A stretch of DNA of 56,699 nt from DATAEG01 sp051001975 (GTDB lineage Bacteria; Actinomycetota; Actinomycetes; Mycobacteriales; Jatrophihabitantaceae), in contig JBPCMU010000132.1 in assembly GCA_051001975.1 (NCBI GenBank), positions 1 through 56,699 of the forward strand, in the 5' to 3' direction. Each line of letters starts with the position of its first letter. Position 1 is the stretch's first letter. The position numbers and the translations under genes were made by a program. Positions 48,274 through 56,699 of the stretch are shown here, in pieces. The notes under the pieces are model-generated. The model was given only the letters and a program-made list of their open reading frames with translations, was not told the origin of the DNA and searched no databases.

Positions 48274-49254
48274 GTGGATTTCACCCTCACCGAACTGCAG
48301 GCCGCTGCCGAGCTTGTCGGGCGCTGGGTACCGCCGACTCCGCAATACCGCTGGCCGCTGCTGGACGTGAAGGTCGGCGCGCAGGTGTGGGTCAAGCACG
48401 AGAACCACACGCCGGTGGGCGCCTTCAAGGTGCGCGGCGGACTGCTGTACGTGGACCGGCTGCTGGCCCGTACCCCGCCCGACAGCCCGCCACCGGGCAT
48501 CATCTCGGCGACTCGCGGCAACCATGGGCAGAGCCTCGCCTTCGCCGGCCGGGAACGCGGCGTGCCGGTAGTGATCGTGGTTCCGCACGGCAACAGCCCT
48601 GACAAGAACGCGTCGATGCGCGCGCTGGGCGCCGAGGTCGTCGAGTCCGGCCACGACTTCCAGGCCAGCCGGGAGCACGCCGCCGAACAGGCCACCGAGC
48701 GGGGGATGGAATTGGTGCCGTCCTTCCACCCGGATCTGGTGCTCGGAGTGGCGACCTATGCCTACGAACTGTTCACCGCGGTGCCGGATCTGGACACCGT
48801 CTACGTACCGGTCGGGATGGGCTCCGGCGTCTGCGGCCTGATCGGGACCCGCGACGCGATGGGGCTCGACACCAAGATCGTTGGCGTCGTGTCCGAGCAG
48901 GCACCGGCCACCGCGCTGTCGTTCGCGGCCGGCGAAGTCCGCACCACGCCGACGGCCGAAACCTTCGTCGACGGGGTGGCTTGCCGGACACCGGACGAGA
49001 CCGCAATCAGCCGGATGCTGCGAGGCGCCGAACGCATCGTGACCGTCAGCGAGGATGCTGCCGCCGAGGCCACCCGGATTCTCTTCGCAGCGACTCACAA
49101 CGCTGCCGAACCCTCCGGCGCCATCGCCCTGGCCGGTGCATTGAGTGAACGCGGGGCGGTCGCCGGGCGGCGGATCGCGGTCATCCAGACCGGCGGCAAC
49201 ATCGATACCGATCTGTTCGCCACGATCCTGTCCGGGCAGACCCCCGCCGTCTGA
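48274..49254 (+). CDS. PLP-dependent threonine/serine dehydratase
   Basis: A 326-residue fold-type II PLP enzyme: 'VWVKHENHTPVGAFKVRGGL' contains the catalytic Lys, 'ISATRGNHGQSLAFAGRERG' the PLP-phosphate-binding loop, 'VPVGMGSGVCGLIGTRDAMG' the glycine-rich cofactor loop and 'AAEPSGAIALAGALSERGAV' the catabolic-type end. There is no C-terminal ACT regulatory domain, so it is a catabolic threonine dehydratase or related serine/hydroxyaspartate lyase rather than biosynthetic IlvA. Start GTG 48274. Confidence 0.9.
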   Translation: MDFTLTELQAAAELVGRWVPPTPQYRWPLLDVKVGAQVWVKHENHTPVGAFKVRGGLLYVDRLLARTPPDSPPPGIISATRGNHGQSLAFAGRERGVPVVIVVPHGNSPDKNASMRALGAEVVESGHDFQASREHAAEQATERGMELVPSFHPDLVLGVATYAYELFTAVPDLDTVYVPVGMGSGVCGLIGTRDAMGLDTKIVGVVSEQAPATALSFAAGEVRTTPTAETFVDGVACRTPDETAISRMLRGAERIVTVSEDAAAEATRILFAATHNAAEPSGAIALAGALSERGAVAGRRIAVIQTGGNIDTDLFATILSGQTPAV

Positions 49255-49343
49255 GTGGTCGGGATTTGCACGGCAGTCGTAGCGTCGAAGGGAAGCACTG
49301 GTGCCCGGGAGTGCTGGGCACCGAACCCCCTGATCGGAGACCC

Positions 49344-50834
49344 ATGACTGCATCGCCCGTTTCCGCTGCGCCGGCGGCCGGCACTCTCGGCGAGCTGCGC
49401 GCGCTGGGTGCACCCCACGACACCTACCGATCGGTGAAGTCAGAGATCCGGGAGAACCTCATCGCCCGGCTGGCGGCCGGCGAGTCGTCGCTGCCCGGCA
49501 TCGTCGGATTCGACGACACGGTGACCCCGCAGATCGAGCGCGCGCTGCTGGCCGGTCATGACCTCGTGTTGCTCGGTGAGCGAGGCCAGGGCAAGACCCG
49601 TCTGGCGCGCACCCTGGTCGGGTTACTCGACGAGTGGACGCCGGTCGTCGAGGGGTGCGAGATCAACGACCACCCGCTGGCTCCGGTGTGCCGGGCGTGC
49701 CAGCGGCTGACCGCAGAGCTCGCCGACGCGACGCCGATTCGCTGGAAGCACCGCAGCGAGCGGTACGGCGAGAAGCTGGCCACCCCGGACACGTCGGTCG
49801 GTGACCTCATCGGCGACGTCGATCCGATCAAAGTGGCCGAGGGACGCGCGTTGGGCGATCCCGAGACGGTGCACTACGGCCTGGTGCCACGGACCAACCG
49901 CGGCATCTTCGCGGTGAACGAACTACCCGACCTGGCCGAGCGCATCCAGGTCGCGCTGCTCAACGTGCTCGAGGAGCGGGACATCCAGATCCGCGGCTAC
50001 CAGCTCCGGCTGCCGTTGGACCTGCTGCTCATCGCCACCGCCAACCCCGAGGACTACACCAACCGGGGCCGGATCATTACTCCGCTGAAGGACCGGTTCG
50101 GCAGCGAGGTGCGCACCCACTACCCGCTGGACCTCGATGACGAACTGAGCCTCGTCGCGCAGGAAGCGGCGGTGCTGTGGGACGCCGAGGGGAGCTTGCG
50201 ACCCGAGCAGGGTGGCGGCGCCTTCAATGCGCCGCTCGTGCCGCATCACATCCTCGAGGTCGTCGGCCGGTTCGCCCGTTCGGTCCGTGACGCGCCGCAG
50301 GTCGACCAGCGCTCCGGCGTGTCGGCGCGGTTCGCGATCGCGGCCCTGGAGACGGTCGCAGCGTCGGCGGTGCGTCGCGCCGCTCGTACCGGCGAACCGG
50401 CGGCAGTGGCCCGGGTGTCGGACCTGCCCTCGGTCGTCGCGGCGTGCCGAGGCAAGGTCGAGTTCGACGACAGCGACGGCACCACCGAAGGCCGTGAGCA
50501 GGAGGTGCTCGAGCACCTGCTGCGCCGATCCATCGCGGCGACCTACCGCTCGCGGCTGGCCGGGATCGATATGCGTGGCCTGCAGGACAAGTTCGACGAG
50601 GGCCTGCTGGTGGAGACCGGGGACGACGTGCCGGCCGAGCAGCTGCTCGACCAGCTCGGTGCCATCCCGGACCTCTCCGTCCTGTTGGACAAGCTCGAGC
50701 CTGGCGGCGTCGGCGAAGGCCCCGCCGCAGTCGGCCTGGCGGCGGCAGCCGTCGAGTTCGCACTGGAAGGGCTACACCTCAACCGTCGACTGGCCAAGGA
50801 CTCCTCCGGCGGGCGCAGTGTCTACGGCGCCTGA
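49344..50834 (+). CDS. Magnesium-chelatase/MoxR-like AAA+ ATPase
   Basis: A 496-residue AAA+ ATPase: Walker A 'LVLLGERGQGKTRLARTLVG', a Cys-bearing insertion ('CEINDHPLAPVCRACQRLTA', a possible zinc knuckle), Walker B/sensor-like 'RGIFAVNELPDLAERIQVAL', and sensor 1 'LPLDLLLIATANPEDYTNRG'. C-terminal helical domains follow. With the VWA protein downstream it forms a MoxR-VWA-type pair, a chaperone-like remodelling system by analogy with other such pairs. The ATG at 49344 follows GGAG by about 7 bases. Three-gene operon with the next two genes. Confidence 0.9.
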   Translation: MTASPVSAAPAAGTLGELRALGAPHDTYRSVKSEIRENLIARLAAGESSLPGIVGFDDTVTPQIERALLAGHDLVLLGERGQGKTRLARTLVGLLDEWTPVVEGCEINDHPLAPVCRACQRLTAELADATPIRWKHRSERYGEKLATPDTSVGDLIGDVDPIKVAEGRALGDPETVHYGLVPRTNRGIFAVNELPDLAERIQVALLNVLEERDIQIRGYQLRLPLDLLLIATANPEDYTNRGRIITPLKDRFGSEVRTHYPLDLDDELSLVAQEAAVLWDAEGSLRPEQGGGAFNAPLVPHHILEVVGRFARSVRDAPQVDQRSGVSARFAIAALETVAASAVRRAARTGEPAAVARVSDLPSVVAACRGKVEFDDSDGTTEGREQEVLEHLLRRSIAATYRSRLAGIDMRGLQDKFDEGLLVETGDDVPAEQLLDQLGAIPDLSVLLDKLEPGGVGEGPAAVGLAAAAVEFALEGLHLNRRLAKDSSGGRSVYGA

Positions 50835-50867
50835 CGGTGGGTACCTTCCCGGCGAGGTGATGACGCG

Positions 50868-51437
50868 ATGACTCAGTATCCGAACCAACCGTGGCCGGCC
50901 GGTCCGCCGCAGCAGCCCTACTACCCGCCGCAAGCTCCGCCGCAGCAATACGGGGCGCCGGCCGCACCGGGTGGCGCCGATCCGGCCGGATCCGGCCAGC
51001 CGTACGTGATCCCGATTGCCAGCGGCTCGCTCTCTGCACGCATCGGCGCGTCGATGGGCGGGCTGCGCACCATCATCATCGCGCCCGGCTACATCGCGAT
51101 GCAGGCCAAGAAGACGCCGTTCCAGATCGGGTGGAACGAGCTGCGACGGGCCGTGGTGACGAAGGCCTACCACCAGAGCGACCAAATGTTCAGCCGAAAA
51201 ACCTGGCGAATCCGGCTGGTGCTGGCTGCCACGGATCCCAGCTTCTTCCAGCGGCACCCCGAGATGATCGGTTTGCAGGGCAAGTGGGGCGGCACCGGCG
51301 AGGGATCGATGGGCATCCCACTCGGACCGGCCGAGAACTGCGTCGACCCGTTGGTCCGTGGCCTGTCCAGCTACGGGGGATCGGTGTTCGGCGGCGTGAT
51401 CGACGAAGGACAGGTGATCGGCTTTGGCTACCTCTGA
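50868..51437 (+). CDS. PH-like protein with Pro/Gln-rich N-terminus, between ATPase and VWA genes
   Basis: A 189-residue protein. Residues 1-45 are a low-complexity Pro/Gln/Tyr tract (PPQQPYYPPQAPPQQYGAP). Residues about 46-189 form a compact beta-rich domain: 'YVIPIASGSLSARIGASMGG', 'LRTIIIAPGYIAMQAKKTPF', 'QIGWNELRRAVVTKAYHQSD', resembling bacterial pleckstrin-homology-like domains. I know no functional homologue. It sits 33 bases after the ATPase and 21 before the VWA gene, so it is probably an accessory subunit of that system. Placement in the PH-like class is inference from pattern. Confidence 0.65.
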   Translation: MTQYPNQPWPAGPPQQPYYPPQAPPQQYGAPAAPGGADPAGSGQPYVIPIASGSLSARIGASMGGLRTIIIAPGYIAMQAKKTPFQIGWNELRRAVVTKAYHQSDQMFSRKTWRIRLVLAATDPSFFQRHPEMIGLQGKWGGTGEGSMGIPLGPAENCVDPLVRGLSSYGGSVFGGVIDEGQVIGFGYL

Positions 51438-51458
51438 GCATTCCGCGGGCTCGCAGCG

Positions 51459-53426
51459 ATGAGCTTCCGCTACGGCCCCTGGCACGGTGGCCCCGATCCG
51501 CTGGAGCCACCGTTCGACGTGCGCGCTGCTGCCGACGAACTGGCCGAGCGCGTCCTCGCCGGCGAATCACCCCGCGAGGCGATGAACCGGCTGCTCAGTC
51601 AGGGCGACAAGGATCGTCGTGGGCTCGATTCGCTGCGCCGCGCGGTGCGCGAGGAGGCCAAGCGTAAGCGTCGGGACACCTCGCTGACCGGCACCCTGGA
51701 CAAGGTCCGCGAGTTGCTCGACGAGGCTGTCGAGCTCGAGCGACAGGCGCTGTTCCCGGACCCGGACGATTCAGCGCGGATGGCCGAGGCCGAGCTGGAC
51801 TCACTGCCAAGAGACACGTCTCGCGCAGTCCGCGAGTTGAGCGAGTACCCGTGGCGTTCGCCGGAAGCCGCGGAACGCTACGAGCAGATCAACGAGATGC
51901 TGCGCACCGAGGTATTGGACGCGCAGTTCGCCGGGATGCGCGATTCTCTGCAGAATGCGTCGCCGGAAGACATGGCGCGGATGGCAGAGATGATGCGGTC
52001 GCTGAACGACATGCTCGATGCCGACGCCCGCGGTGAGCACACCCCGGAGCAGTTCGAGCAGTTCATGCAGCAGTACGGCGAGTTCTTCCCGGACAACCCG
52101 AGCAACCTCGACGAGCTGATCGACTCGCTGGCCCGTCGCGCCGCCGCCGCCGAACGCCTGATGAACTCGCTGACGGCACAGCAGCGCGGTGAATTGTCCA
52201 ACCTGATGTCGCAGAGCCTGAGCCAGGCTGGTCTCGCCGACGAGCTGGGCCGGCTGCAGCGCGGGTTGCGCGCGGCCCGTCCCGACCTGCGGTGGGACAG
52301 TTCGGAGGGCGTGCAGGGCAATCAGCCGGGGCAAGGATTCGCCGACGCCACCGCCGCTCTGGCGGACCTGGCCGATCTCGACGAGCTGGCGGCGCAGCTC
52401 GGCCAGGACTACCCGGGTGCGTCGCTGGGTGATATCGACGAGGAGTTGGTCGAGCGTGCGCTCGGCCGCCGCGCCGTCGAGGACGTCGACGCCCTGCGCC
52501 GACTGGAGAAGGAACTGCAGCAGCAGGGGTACGTCGACCGCTCCGGCGGTGGGCTGACGCTGACGCCGCGGGCAATGCGCCGGATGGGTGCGGTTGCACT
52601 GCGCCGGGTGTTCGCCGACCTGCAAGCGCGCCGAACCGGTGCGCACGACGCACGCGATGCCGGACCGGCCGGCGACCTCACCGGCAGCACCCGGCCGTGG
52701 CGGTACGGCGATGAGCAGCCCTTGGACGTCAGTGCCACCGTGCGCAATGCGGTGCTCCGCGAGGTGTCCGAGGGCCGGCGCTCCGGCGGCCGGGTGTCAC
52801 TCACCGCAGACGACTTCACCGTCGCCGAGACCGAGCGGCGCAGCAGTGCTGCCGTGGCGCTGCTGGTCGACATGTCGTTCTCGATGCATCTACGAGGCAC
52901 GTGGGGCGAGGCAAAGACCACGGCGCTCGCGCTGCACAGCCTGATCTCGACGAAGTACCCGCAGGACCACATCGAGATCATCGGCTTCAGCGACTACGCC
53001 CGGACGATGTCGCCAGCCGCTCTGGTCGGGCACGAATGGGAGCGGGTGCAGGGCACCAATCTGCAGCACGGGCTGATGATGGCCCGCCGGTATCTCGACC
53101 GGTACCCCGGCTCCGAGCCGGTCATCCTGGTCATCACCGACGGTGAGCCGACCGCGCACCTCACTCCGGACGGCTACGCCGTCTTCGCCTGGCCGCCCAC
53201 TGCCGAGACGATCGCCGCGACTCTTGCCGAGGTGCAGCGCTGCACCCGGCGAGGCGCCACCATCAATGTCTTCATGCTGGACGACGACCCGGAGCTGGTC
53301 GACTTCATGTCCGAGGTCGGGCGGCGCAATGGCGGGCGGGTGCTACTGCCCAAGCCCGGAGCGCTCGGCGAGTACGTCGTGTCGGATTACCTGCGCACCC
53401 GCGGCGGCGGCCGCCGCGCCGGCTGA
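51459..53426 (+). CDS. VWA-domain protein partnered with the AAA+ ATPase
   Basis: A 655-residue cytoplasmic protein with no signal peptide. Long helical N-terminal part (residues about 1-420, with 'EEAKRKRRDTSLTGTLDKVR', 'QYGEFFPDNPSNLDELIDSL') leads to a C-terminal von Willebrand A domain: MIDAS 'VALLVDMSFSMHLRGTWGEA' (D-x-S-x-S), 'NLQHGLMMARRYLDRYPGSE' (Thr-equivalent region) and 'PVILVITDGEPTAHLT' (Asp). VWA proteins of MoxR systems present substrates to the ATPase. Start ATG 51459. The nearest annotated parallel in M. tuberculosis is the Rv0958-Rv0959 pair, from memory. Confidence 0.9.
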   Translation: MSFRYGPWHGGPDPLEPPFDVRAAADELAERVLAGESPREAMNRLLSQGDKDRRGLDSLRRAVREEAKRKRRDTSLTGTLDKVRELLDEAVELERQALFPDPDDSARMAEAELDSLPRDTSRAVRELSEYPWRSPEAAERYEQINEMLRTEVLDAQFAGMRDSLQNASPEDMARMAEMMRSLNDMLDADARGEHTPEQFEQFMQQYGEFFPDNPSNLDELIDSLARRAAAAERLMNSLTAQQRGELSNLMSQSLSQAGLADELGRLQRGLRAARPDLRWDSSEGVQGNQPGQGFADATAALADLADLDELAAQLGQDYPGASLGDIDEELVERALGRRAVEDVDALRRLEKELQQQGYVDRSGGGLTLTPRAMRRMGAVALRRVFADLQARRTGAHDARDAGPAGDLTGSTRPWRYGDEQPLDVSATVRNAVLREVSEGRRSGGRVSLTADDFTVAETERRSSAAVALLVDMSFSMHLRGTWGEAKTTALALHSLISTKYPQDHIEIIGFSDYARTMSPAALVGHEWERVQGTNLQHGLMMARRYLDRYPGSEPVILVITDGEPTAHLTPDGYAVFAWPPTAETIAATLAEVQRCTRRGATINVFMLDDDPELVDFMSEVGRRNGGRVLLPKPGALGEYVVSDYLRTRGGGRRAG

Positions 53427-53443
53427 GCGCCGGCAGGGTGCGG

Positions 53444-53460
53444 TTGCCGACCATCGGCAA
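53444..53460. terminator. Small hairpin between VWA and PucR genes
   Basis: TTGCCGA and TCGGCAA form a perfect 7-bp stem around CCA, in the 64-base gap between two convergent genes. It likely helps end both transcripts, though no T-tract is present. Confidence 0.5.
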
Positions 53461-53490
53461 ACCAGCTCGCTCGACTCCCGGCAGCCGGCC

Positions 53491-54717
53491 TCAGGGGCTA
53501 TCGGGAAGGGCGCGTTCGGGCCAGTCCATGAGCCGGGCGCCGAGCACGGCTGCATGGAGAGCAAAGCGCTGATCTGGATTCGTTGCGCGGTATCCGGTGA
53601 GTGCGTCTATCTTCGCCAGCCGATAGGTGATGGTGCGGACGGAGACGTCGAGCCGTGCGGCGGCTGCGGTGGCAACGTCGCCGACGCTGAAATACGCCAC
53701 CAACGTGTCCAGCAGCAGACGGGGGCCGCCGCGTGCCTGTGTCAGCGGGCCCAGCACGTCACGGACGAGGTCGGTGATCGCAGCTTGATCTCGACCCAGA
53801 ACGCGATAGACGAGCAGGTGACGCGCATCGACGGCCGGTTCGTCAAGCTTGAGCCGCTCGGCCAAGGTCACCGATTCGCGAGCCTCCTCGTACGAACGAG
53901 CGATGCCGTAGACACCCGGGAACGCTCGGCCCGTCGCTACCCGCCATGAGTCGACGGACCCCACTCGCGCGAGCTCGGCCTGGATCATCCGGCTCGTGTC
54001 GAGAGCACTTGTCCTCGAGCTAGATGGTGCAGAGCCGGGCACCAGGACAACGACCCGGCCGTCCTTGGTCGCGACCAGTACGTCTCGATCACCGAAGCGA
54101 TCGACGATCGCACGCTCCACGACAATCGCGGCTCGGTCGAGCTCGACGTCGGCAGATCTCGACGCGGCGAGAGCGACGTGGTGGTGTGTGCTCAGGTCGA
54201 GGCCGAAGGTTTCCGCACGCTCGACCATCCGGGCGACGTCGGCATCGCCGCGGAGTAGATCGTCGACGAATTCACGTCGCAATGCTTCCTCGTATCTGAT
54301 CATGTCCCGCCGGGCGGACTGATGCCCGTCGACCAGCGCGCCGACCGAGTCATCGAGAACCCGCAGCACCGCCTCGGCAGCCGCACGTACCTTTTCCCGA
54401 TCGCGGGAACGCACGATCATGGGTAGTTCGCGCCACAACCGCCAGGCCGCGGAAAGGTAGAGATCGACTGCCTGACCGGCGCCGACTCCTTGTTCGGCGG
54501 CGAGCCGACCTGAGTCGCGCACCGCTGCGAGCTCCGACGGCACAGGTCGGCGGCCCTGGATGGCCGCCCTGGCCAGCATCGGCAGATACTCCCCGAGCAG
54601 CTCGACCGGCGCCCGACTGGCGGTGGCGGCCGCCTCGGCAACCGACACCAACCAGTCTTCGGGATCCTCGTACCGCGGCGCACGCTGCGGCGGTCGGGGC
54701 GGTCGGGTGGTGGCCAT
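53491..54717 (-). CDS. PucR/CdaR-family transcriptional regulator
   Basis: A 408-residue regulator with an N-terminal RsbRD/PucR-like helical domain ('LAAEQGVGAGQAVDLYLSAA', 'WRLWRELPMIVRSRDREKVR'), a GGDEF-like degenerate middle part ('FGDRDVLVATKDGRVVVLVP') and a C-terminal HTH_30 ('FSVGDVATAAAARLDVSVRT', 'ITYRLAKIDALTGYRATNPD'). These activators respond to small molecules or stress. The ATG at 54717 (MATTRPPRPPQRA) is preferred; a GTG at 54753 would add 12 residues. Convergent with the VWA gene. Confidence 0.87.
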   Translation of the reverse strand: MATTRPPRPPQRAPRYEDPEDWLVSVAEAAATASRAPVELLGEYLPMLARAAIQGRRPVPSELAAVRDSGRLAAEQGVGAGQAVDLYLSAAWRLWRELPMIVRSRDREKVRAAAEAVLRVLDDSVGALVDGHQSARRDMIRYEEALRREFVDDLLRGDADVARMVERAETFGLDLSTHHHVALAASRSADVELDRAAIVVERAIVDRFGDRDVLVATKDGRVVVLVPGSAPSSSRTSALDTSRMIQAELARVGSVDSWRVATGRAFPGVYGIARSYEEARESVTLAERLKLDEPAVDARHLLVYRVLGRDQAAITDLVRDVLGPLTQARGGPRLLLDTLVAYFSVGDVATAAAARLDVSVRTITYRLAKIDALTGYRATNPDQRFALHAAVLGARLMDWPERALPDSP

Positions 54718-54753
54718 GTGGATGCCTACGATCTCTCGAGTTCGCCTCACCAC

Positions 54754-55179
54754 TCGTACGTCGTGCAGGCGGCGATCCAGTCATCGTTGCCGATGCCCGG
54801 CAACCGCAGGGTATCGGATCTGGCCGACGAGAGCCCTGACGACGCCACCGCGAGACGGGCACCGTTGGGTTCAGCCAGGGAAGACGAGAAGCACCGGATG
54901 AAGAGGTCGTGATCGCTGTGAACGCATTGGCGATTCTCGCGCTCTTCGTGGTACTGGGCGGGCGCGTCTCGTGACCATCCTGCTCGTGAAGCCGAGCCGA
55001 CTGGATCTGCACAACTCGTCCACGAACTTTTCCGCCGCGGTCGATGGCCGGTGCGGATTCACCCACCTTGCCAGCGGACGGATCTGTCAGCTTCCTCATC
55101 GCCACCTCTGTCCATGCCAATTCGCGAAGCCGGACGAAAGCCGGCCGCCAGTCGCGCGACAAGTTCCGAAGGAGCACTC
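54754..55179. other. Long gap with one possible 21-codon peptide
   Basis: This 426-base stretch has no convincing gene. A GTG at 54909 opens a 21-residue hydrophobic peptide (VIAVNALAILALFVVLGGRV then S) ending at TGA 54972-54974, with AAGAGG close upstream; it has the size of a KdpF-like or regulatory micro-protein, but I cannot support it beyond that. The remaining sequence is ordinary GC-rich intergenic DNA leading to the DksA-type gene. Confidence 0.35.
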
Positions 55180-55551
55180 ATGACCGCCATCACTCGCACG
55201 GTCGCCCGTGCGCACCAGCAGTCGATCACCAGTCAGTTGACCGAGTTCGCTGCCGCCCTCGAGGAACAGCGCGGATTCCGCATCGAACAACTCACCAAGT
55301 TGGATTCAGCTACGTCGCGAGGTTCATGGGTCTCAGTGGACGACCCTCGCGGCGAAGTCAGTGATGCGCTCAGGGCCGCGGCAAGGAACGCGTTGTCCGA
55401 GATCAAGGCTGCCGTCGAACGTATCGAGGCCGGGACCTATGGGCTGTGTGAGGCGTGCGCTGCGGAGATCCCGTTGGAGCGCCTGGAGATCCTGCCGGCG
55501 GCCGGACTGTGCATGAGATGCGCCCACGCGCGTGAACAGCGCGGGCGGTGA
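55180..55551 (+). CDS. DksA/TraR-family zinc-finger protein
   Basis: A 123-residue protein: N-terminal helices ('SQLTEFAAALEEQRGFRIEQ', 'ALRAAARNALSEIKAAVERI') and a C-terminal zinc finger 'EAGTYGLCEACAAEIPLERL' with 'PAAGLCMRCAHAREQ', giving Cys-x2-Cys-x17-Cys-x2-Cys. The lack of the DksA coiled-coil tip Asp pair suggests the TraR/YbiI-like or actinobacterial DksA-like branch, which bind RNA polymerase. AAGGAG lies 6 bases before the ATG. It stands alone, convergent with the response regulator. Confidence 0.9.
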   Translation: MTAITRTVARAHQQSITSQLTEFAAALEEQRGFRIEQLTKLDSATSRGSWVSVDDPRGEVSDALRAAARNALSEIKAAVERIEAGTYGLCEACAAEIPLERLEILPAAGLCMRCAHAREQRGR

Positions 55552-55675
55552 GAGCGGAAATTCCGGTGACTCTTGACTACCGTGATCGTGGCGCAGCAAC
55601 CCCGATGACCTCGGTTGACCGGCCGCCCGGATACGACCACCGAACAGTGGCGTGGTGCGGGATCGAAAACCGAAC

Positions 55676-56443
55676 TCAGCCGGGGCCGAGGCGATAGCCG
55701 ACGCCGCGCACGGTGCGCACGTAACGGGCCTGCTTCGGGTCGTCGCGCAGCTTGCGGCGCAGGTTGGCCATATGCACTTCGACGAGGTGCCCGTCGCTGA
55801 CCCACTCGGTCCCCCACACCTCACGCAGCAAAGTCTCGCGGGACCAGACACGCCGCGGGTTGCTCAGCAGCATGTCGAGCAGGTCGAACTCGGTGCGGGT
55901 CAGCTCGAGCTCGTCGCCGGCGAGGAGCACGGTGCGGCTCTCCCGGTCGAACTCCAAGTCGCCCAGCCGGAGTGTCTCAGCACCCTCCGGCTCGGGCAGC
56001 ACGTCGGCGCGCGCCGCAGGTTCGGGCGGGCGAGCGGCAGCGCCGGTCCGCGGACGGCGCAGCATCGCCTGCACGCGAGCGCGCAGCTCACGCGGGCTGA
56101 ACGGTTTGGTGATGTAGTCGTCGGCACCGATCTCGAGGCCGATGAGCCGGTCTATCTCCTCGGCCCGCGCCGTCAGCATGATGATGTACGCGTCTGTCTG
56201 GGCCCGGATCTGCCGGCACACTTCGACCCCGTCGAGATCGGGCAGACCGAGATCCAGAGTGACCAGGTCGGGCTGGAAGTCGGCAACCGCGTTGAGTGCA
56301 TCCCGCCCATGGTTGACGTCGAGCACATCGAAATCGATCTGCCGGAGCAGGCCGACCACCAGGGCGCGGATGTCGTCGTCGTCCTCAACGACAAGTGCGC
56401 GGAACTTCTGCGCGCTCTGGCCGGGCTCGGGAGGCGACGTCAC
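55676..56443 (-). CDS. OmpR/PhoB-family response regulator (second)
   Basis: A 255-residue regulator: receiver 'FRALVVEDDDDIRALVVGLL' with the acidic pocket, phospho-acceptor Asp in 'LVTLDLGLPDLDG', Thr in 'IIMLTARAEEIDRLIGLEIG' and Lys in 'DDYITKPFSPRELRARVQAM'. The linker is unusually long and Ala/Pro-rich (RRPRTGAAARPPEPAARADV). The winged-helix end reads 'ELTRTEFDLLDMLLSNPRRV', 'WGTEWVSDGHLVEVHMANLR' and 'VRTVRGVGYRLGPG'. The kinase is not adjacent within the window and may lie beyond it. Confidence 0.93.
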   Translation of the reverse strand: MTSPPEPGQSAQKFRALVVEDDDDIRALVVGLLRQIDFDVLDVNHGRDALNAVADFQPDLVTLDLGLPDLDGVEVCRQIRAQTDAYIIMLTARAEEIDRLIGLEIGADDYITKPFSPRELRARVQAMLRRPRTGAAARPPEPAARADVLPEPEGAETLRLGDLEFDRESRTVLLAGDELELTRTEFDLLDMLLSNPRRVWSRETLLREVWGTEWVSDGHLVEVHMANLRRKLRDDPKQARYVRTVRGVGYRLGPG

Positions 56444-56653
56444 GATCCCGAGATTAGTCGACAGACCCCCGGTTGATCACCGTGACGCGCTGCGTCAGCA
56501 CCGGATGGAGGTCGCAGTAGCGGGAGCCAGCCCTGGATTCCCCGCCCGGGGTGAACTCAAGAAGCCATCGATGGCCCTCTCTGTCAACCTGGGTTGAGGC
56601 ACTCGCCCCCTGACAATCTGTGACCCGAGGGCGGGGATGGAGACTTCCCCGAT

Positions 56654-56699
56654 ATGACAATTTCCTTGACCACGCTTCCTCGAGGGACCGGGATCGAAG
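56654..56699 (+). CDS. Possible 5' end of a gene leaving the window
   Basis: An ATG at 56654, preceded by GGATGGAGA at about 10 bases, opens MTISLTTLPRGTGIE and runs off the window. Orientation (divergent from the response regulator) makes it a plausible next gene, but 15 residues cannot be assigned. The 210 bases between it and the regulator contain no other gene. Confidence 0.3.
   Translation, partial: MTISLTTLPRGTGIE

Noticed and set aside
47785..49413. 542-codon open frame opposite the PAP2 and dehydratase genes
   Set aside because: His/Asp/Gly-rich composition typical of antisense shadow frames; both real genes carry clear catalytic motifs.
56560..56640. Possible hairpin from CGCCC and GGGCG in the terminal gap
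   Set aside because: Five-base arms more than 15 bases apart in GC-rich DNA are expected by chance.

Overview
The window is visibly GC-rich, densely coded DNA from an actinomycete. Markers are a mycothiol S-conjugate amidase (mca), a class II fructose-bisphosphatase (glpX), a short-chain-type cis-prenyltransferase, a LAxTG-type surface anchor, alternative GTG/TTG starts and Ala/Lys-rich proteins. I recognise, from memory, the order and relative orientation of the M. tuberculosis Rv1112-to-Rv1080c neighbourhood read in reverse: ychF, DUF6542, ispH, Rv1109c-like, xseA, xseB, glpX, fumC, phoH2, cis-prenyltransferase, hemolysin III, Rv1084-like, Rv1083-like, mca, greA. The genus cannot be fixed from sequence alone; a non-mycobacterial actinomycete is the best guess.

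Layout. 0-0.75 kb: an accessory scrap with the 5' end of a Phd/YefM antitoxin gene and a frameshifted 'mobile mystery protein A' gene. 0.77-8.35 kb: conserved core (ychF, rmuC, DUF6542, ispH, lipid-droplet-type protein, xseA, xseB), with a COG4280 membrane protein and a small coupled partner wedged between the two exonuclease VII subunits. 8.5-14 kb: APC permease, an OmpR-type two-component system divergent from a D,D-carboxypeptidase, and a lectin-domain gene beside an AT-rich patch. 14.3-18.7 kb: glpX, a YbjQ protein, an ECF sigma operon in which both genes are frameshifted, and fumC. 18.7-25.9 kb: GrpB, PPOX-fold protein, a LAxTG surface protein, CBS protein, DUF72, PhoH/PIN protein, cis-prenyltransferase and hemolysin III. 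26-36.9 kb: more variable enzymes, transporters and regulators, including a membrane-anchored HtrA protease, a zinc-ribbon micro-membrane protein with its own operator, and a 40-codon tail of a lost P-type ATPase. 37-46 kb: GH25 muramidase, M24 peptidase, ArfB-like release factor, AlkZ-like protein, WYL regulator, mca and greA. 46-47.3 kb: VapBC and a damaged VOC gene. 47.5-56.7 kb: PAP2 phosphatase, threonine dehydratase, a three-gene MoxR-ATPase / PH-like / VWA cassette, a PucR regulator, a DksA/TraR zinc-finger protein and a second OmpR-type regulator.

Themes. Several genes act on the envelope (D,D-carboxypeptidase under probable two-component control, GH25, cis-prenyltransferase, PAP2, LAxTG protein, HtrA). 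Housekeeping functions include DNA repair (xseA/xseB, rmuC, AlkZ-like), ribosome rescue and transcript repair (ArfB, greA), thiol chemistry (mca) and central carbon (glpX, fumC). Many divergent intergenic gaps hold clean inverted repeats that look like operators for the adjacent LysR, WYL, toxin-antitoxin or unassigned regulators. The items I would look at first are a pair of related palindromic elements (one swallowing the ribosome-binding site and start codon of the DUF72 gene), the duplicated-motif COG4280 pair inside the xse operon, the 28-bp direct repeats between the two-component system and the D,D-carboxypeptidase, and the MoxR/PH-like/VWA cassette. No tRNA, rRNA, CRISPR array or intact insertion sequence was seen.
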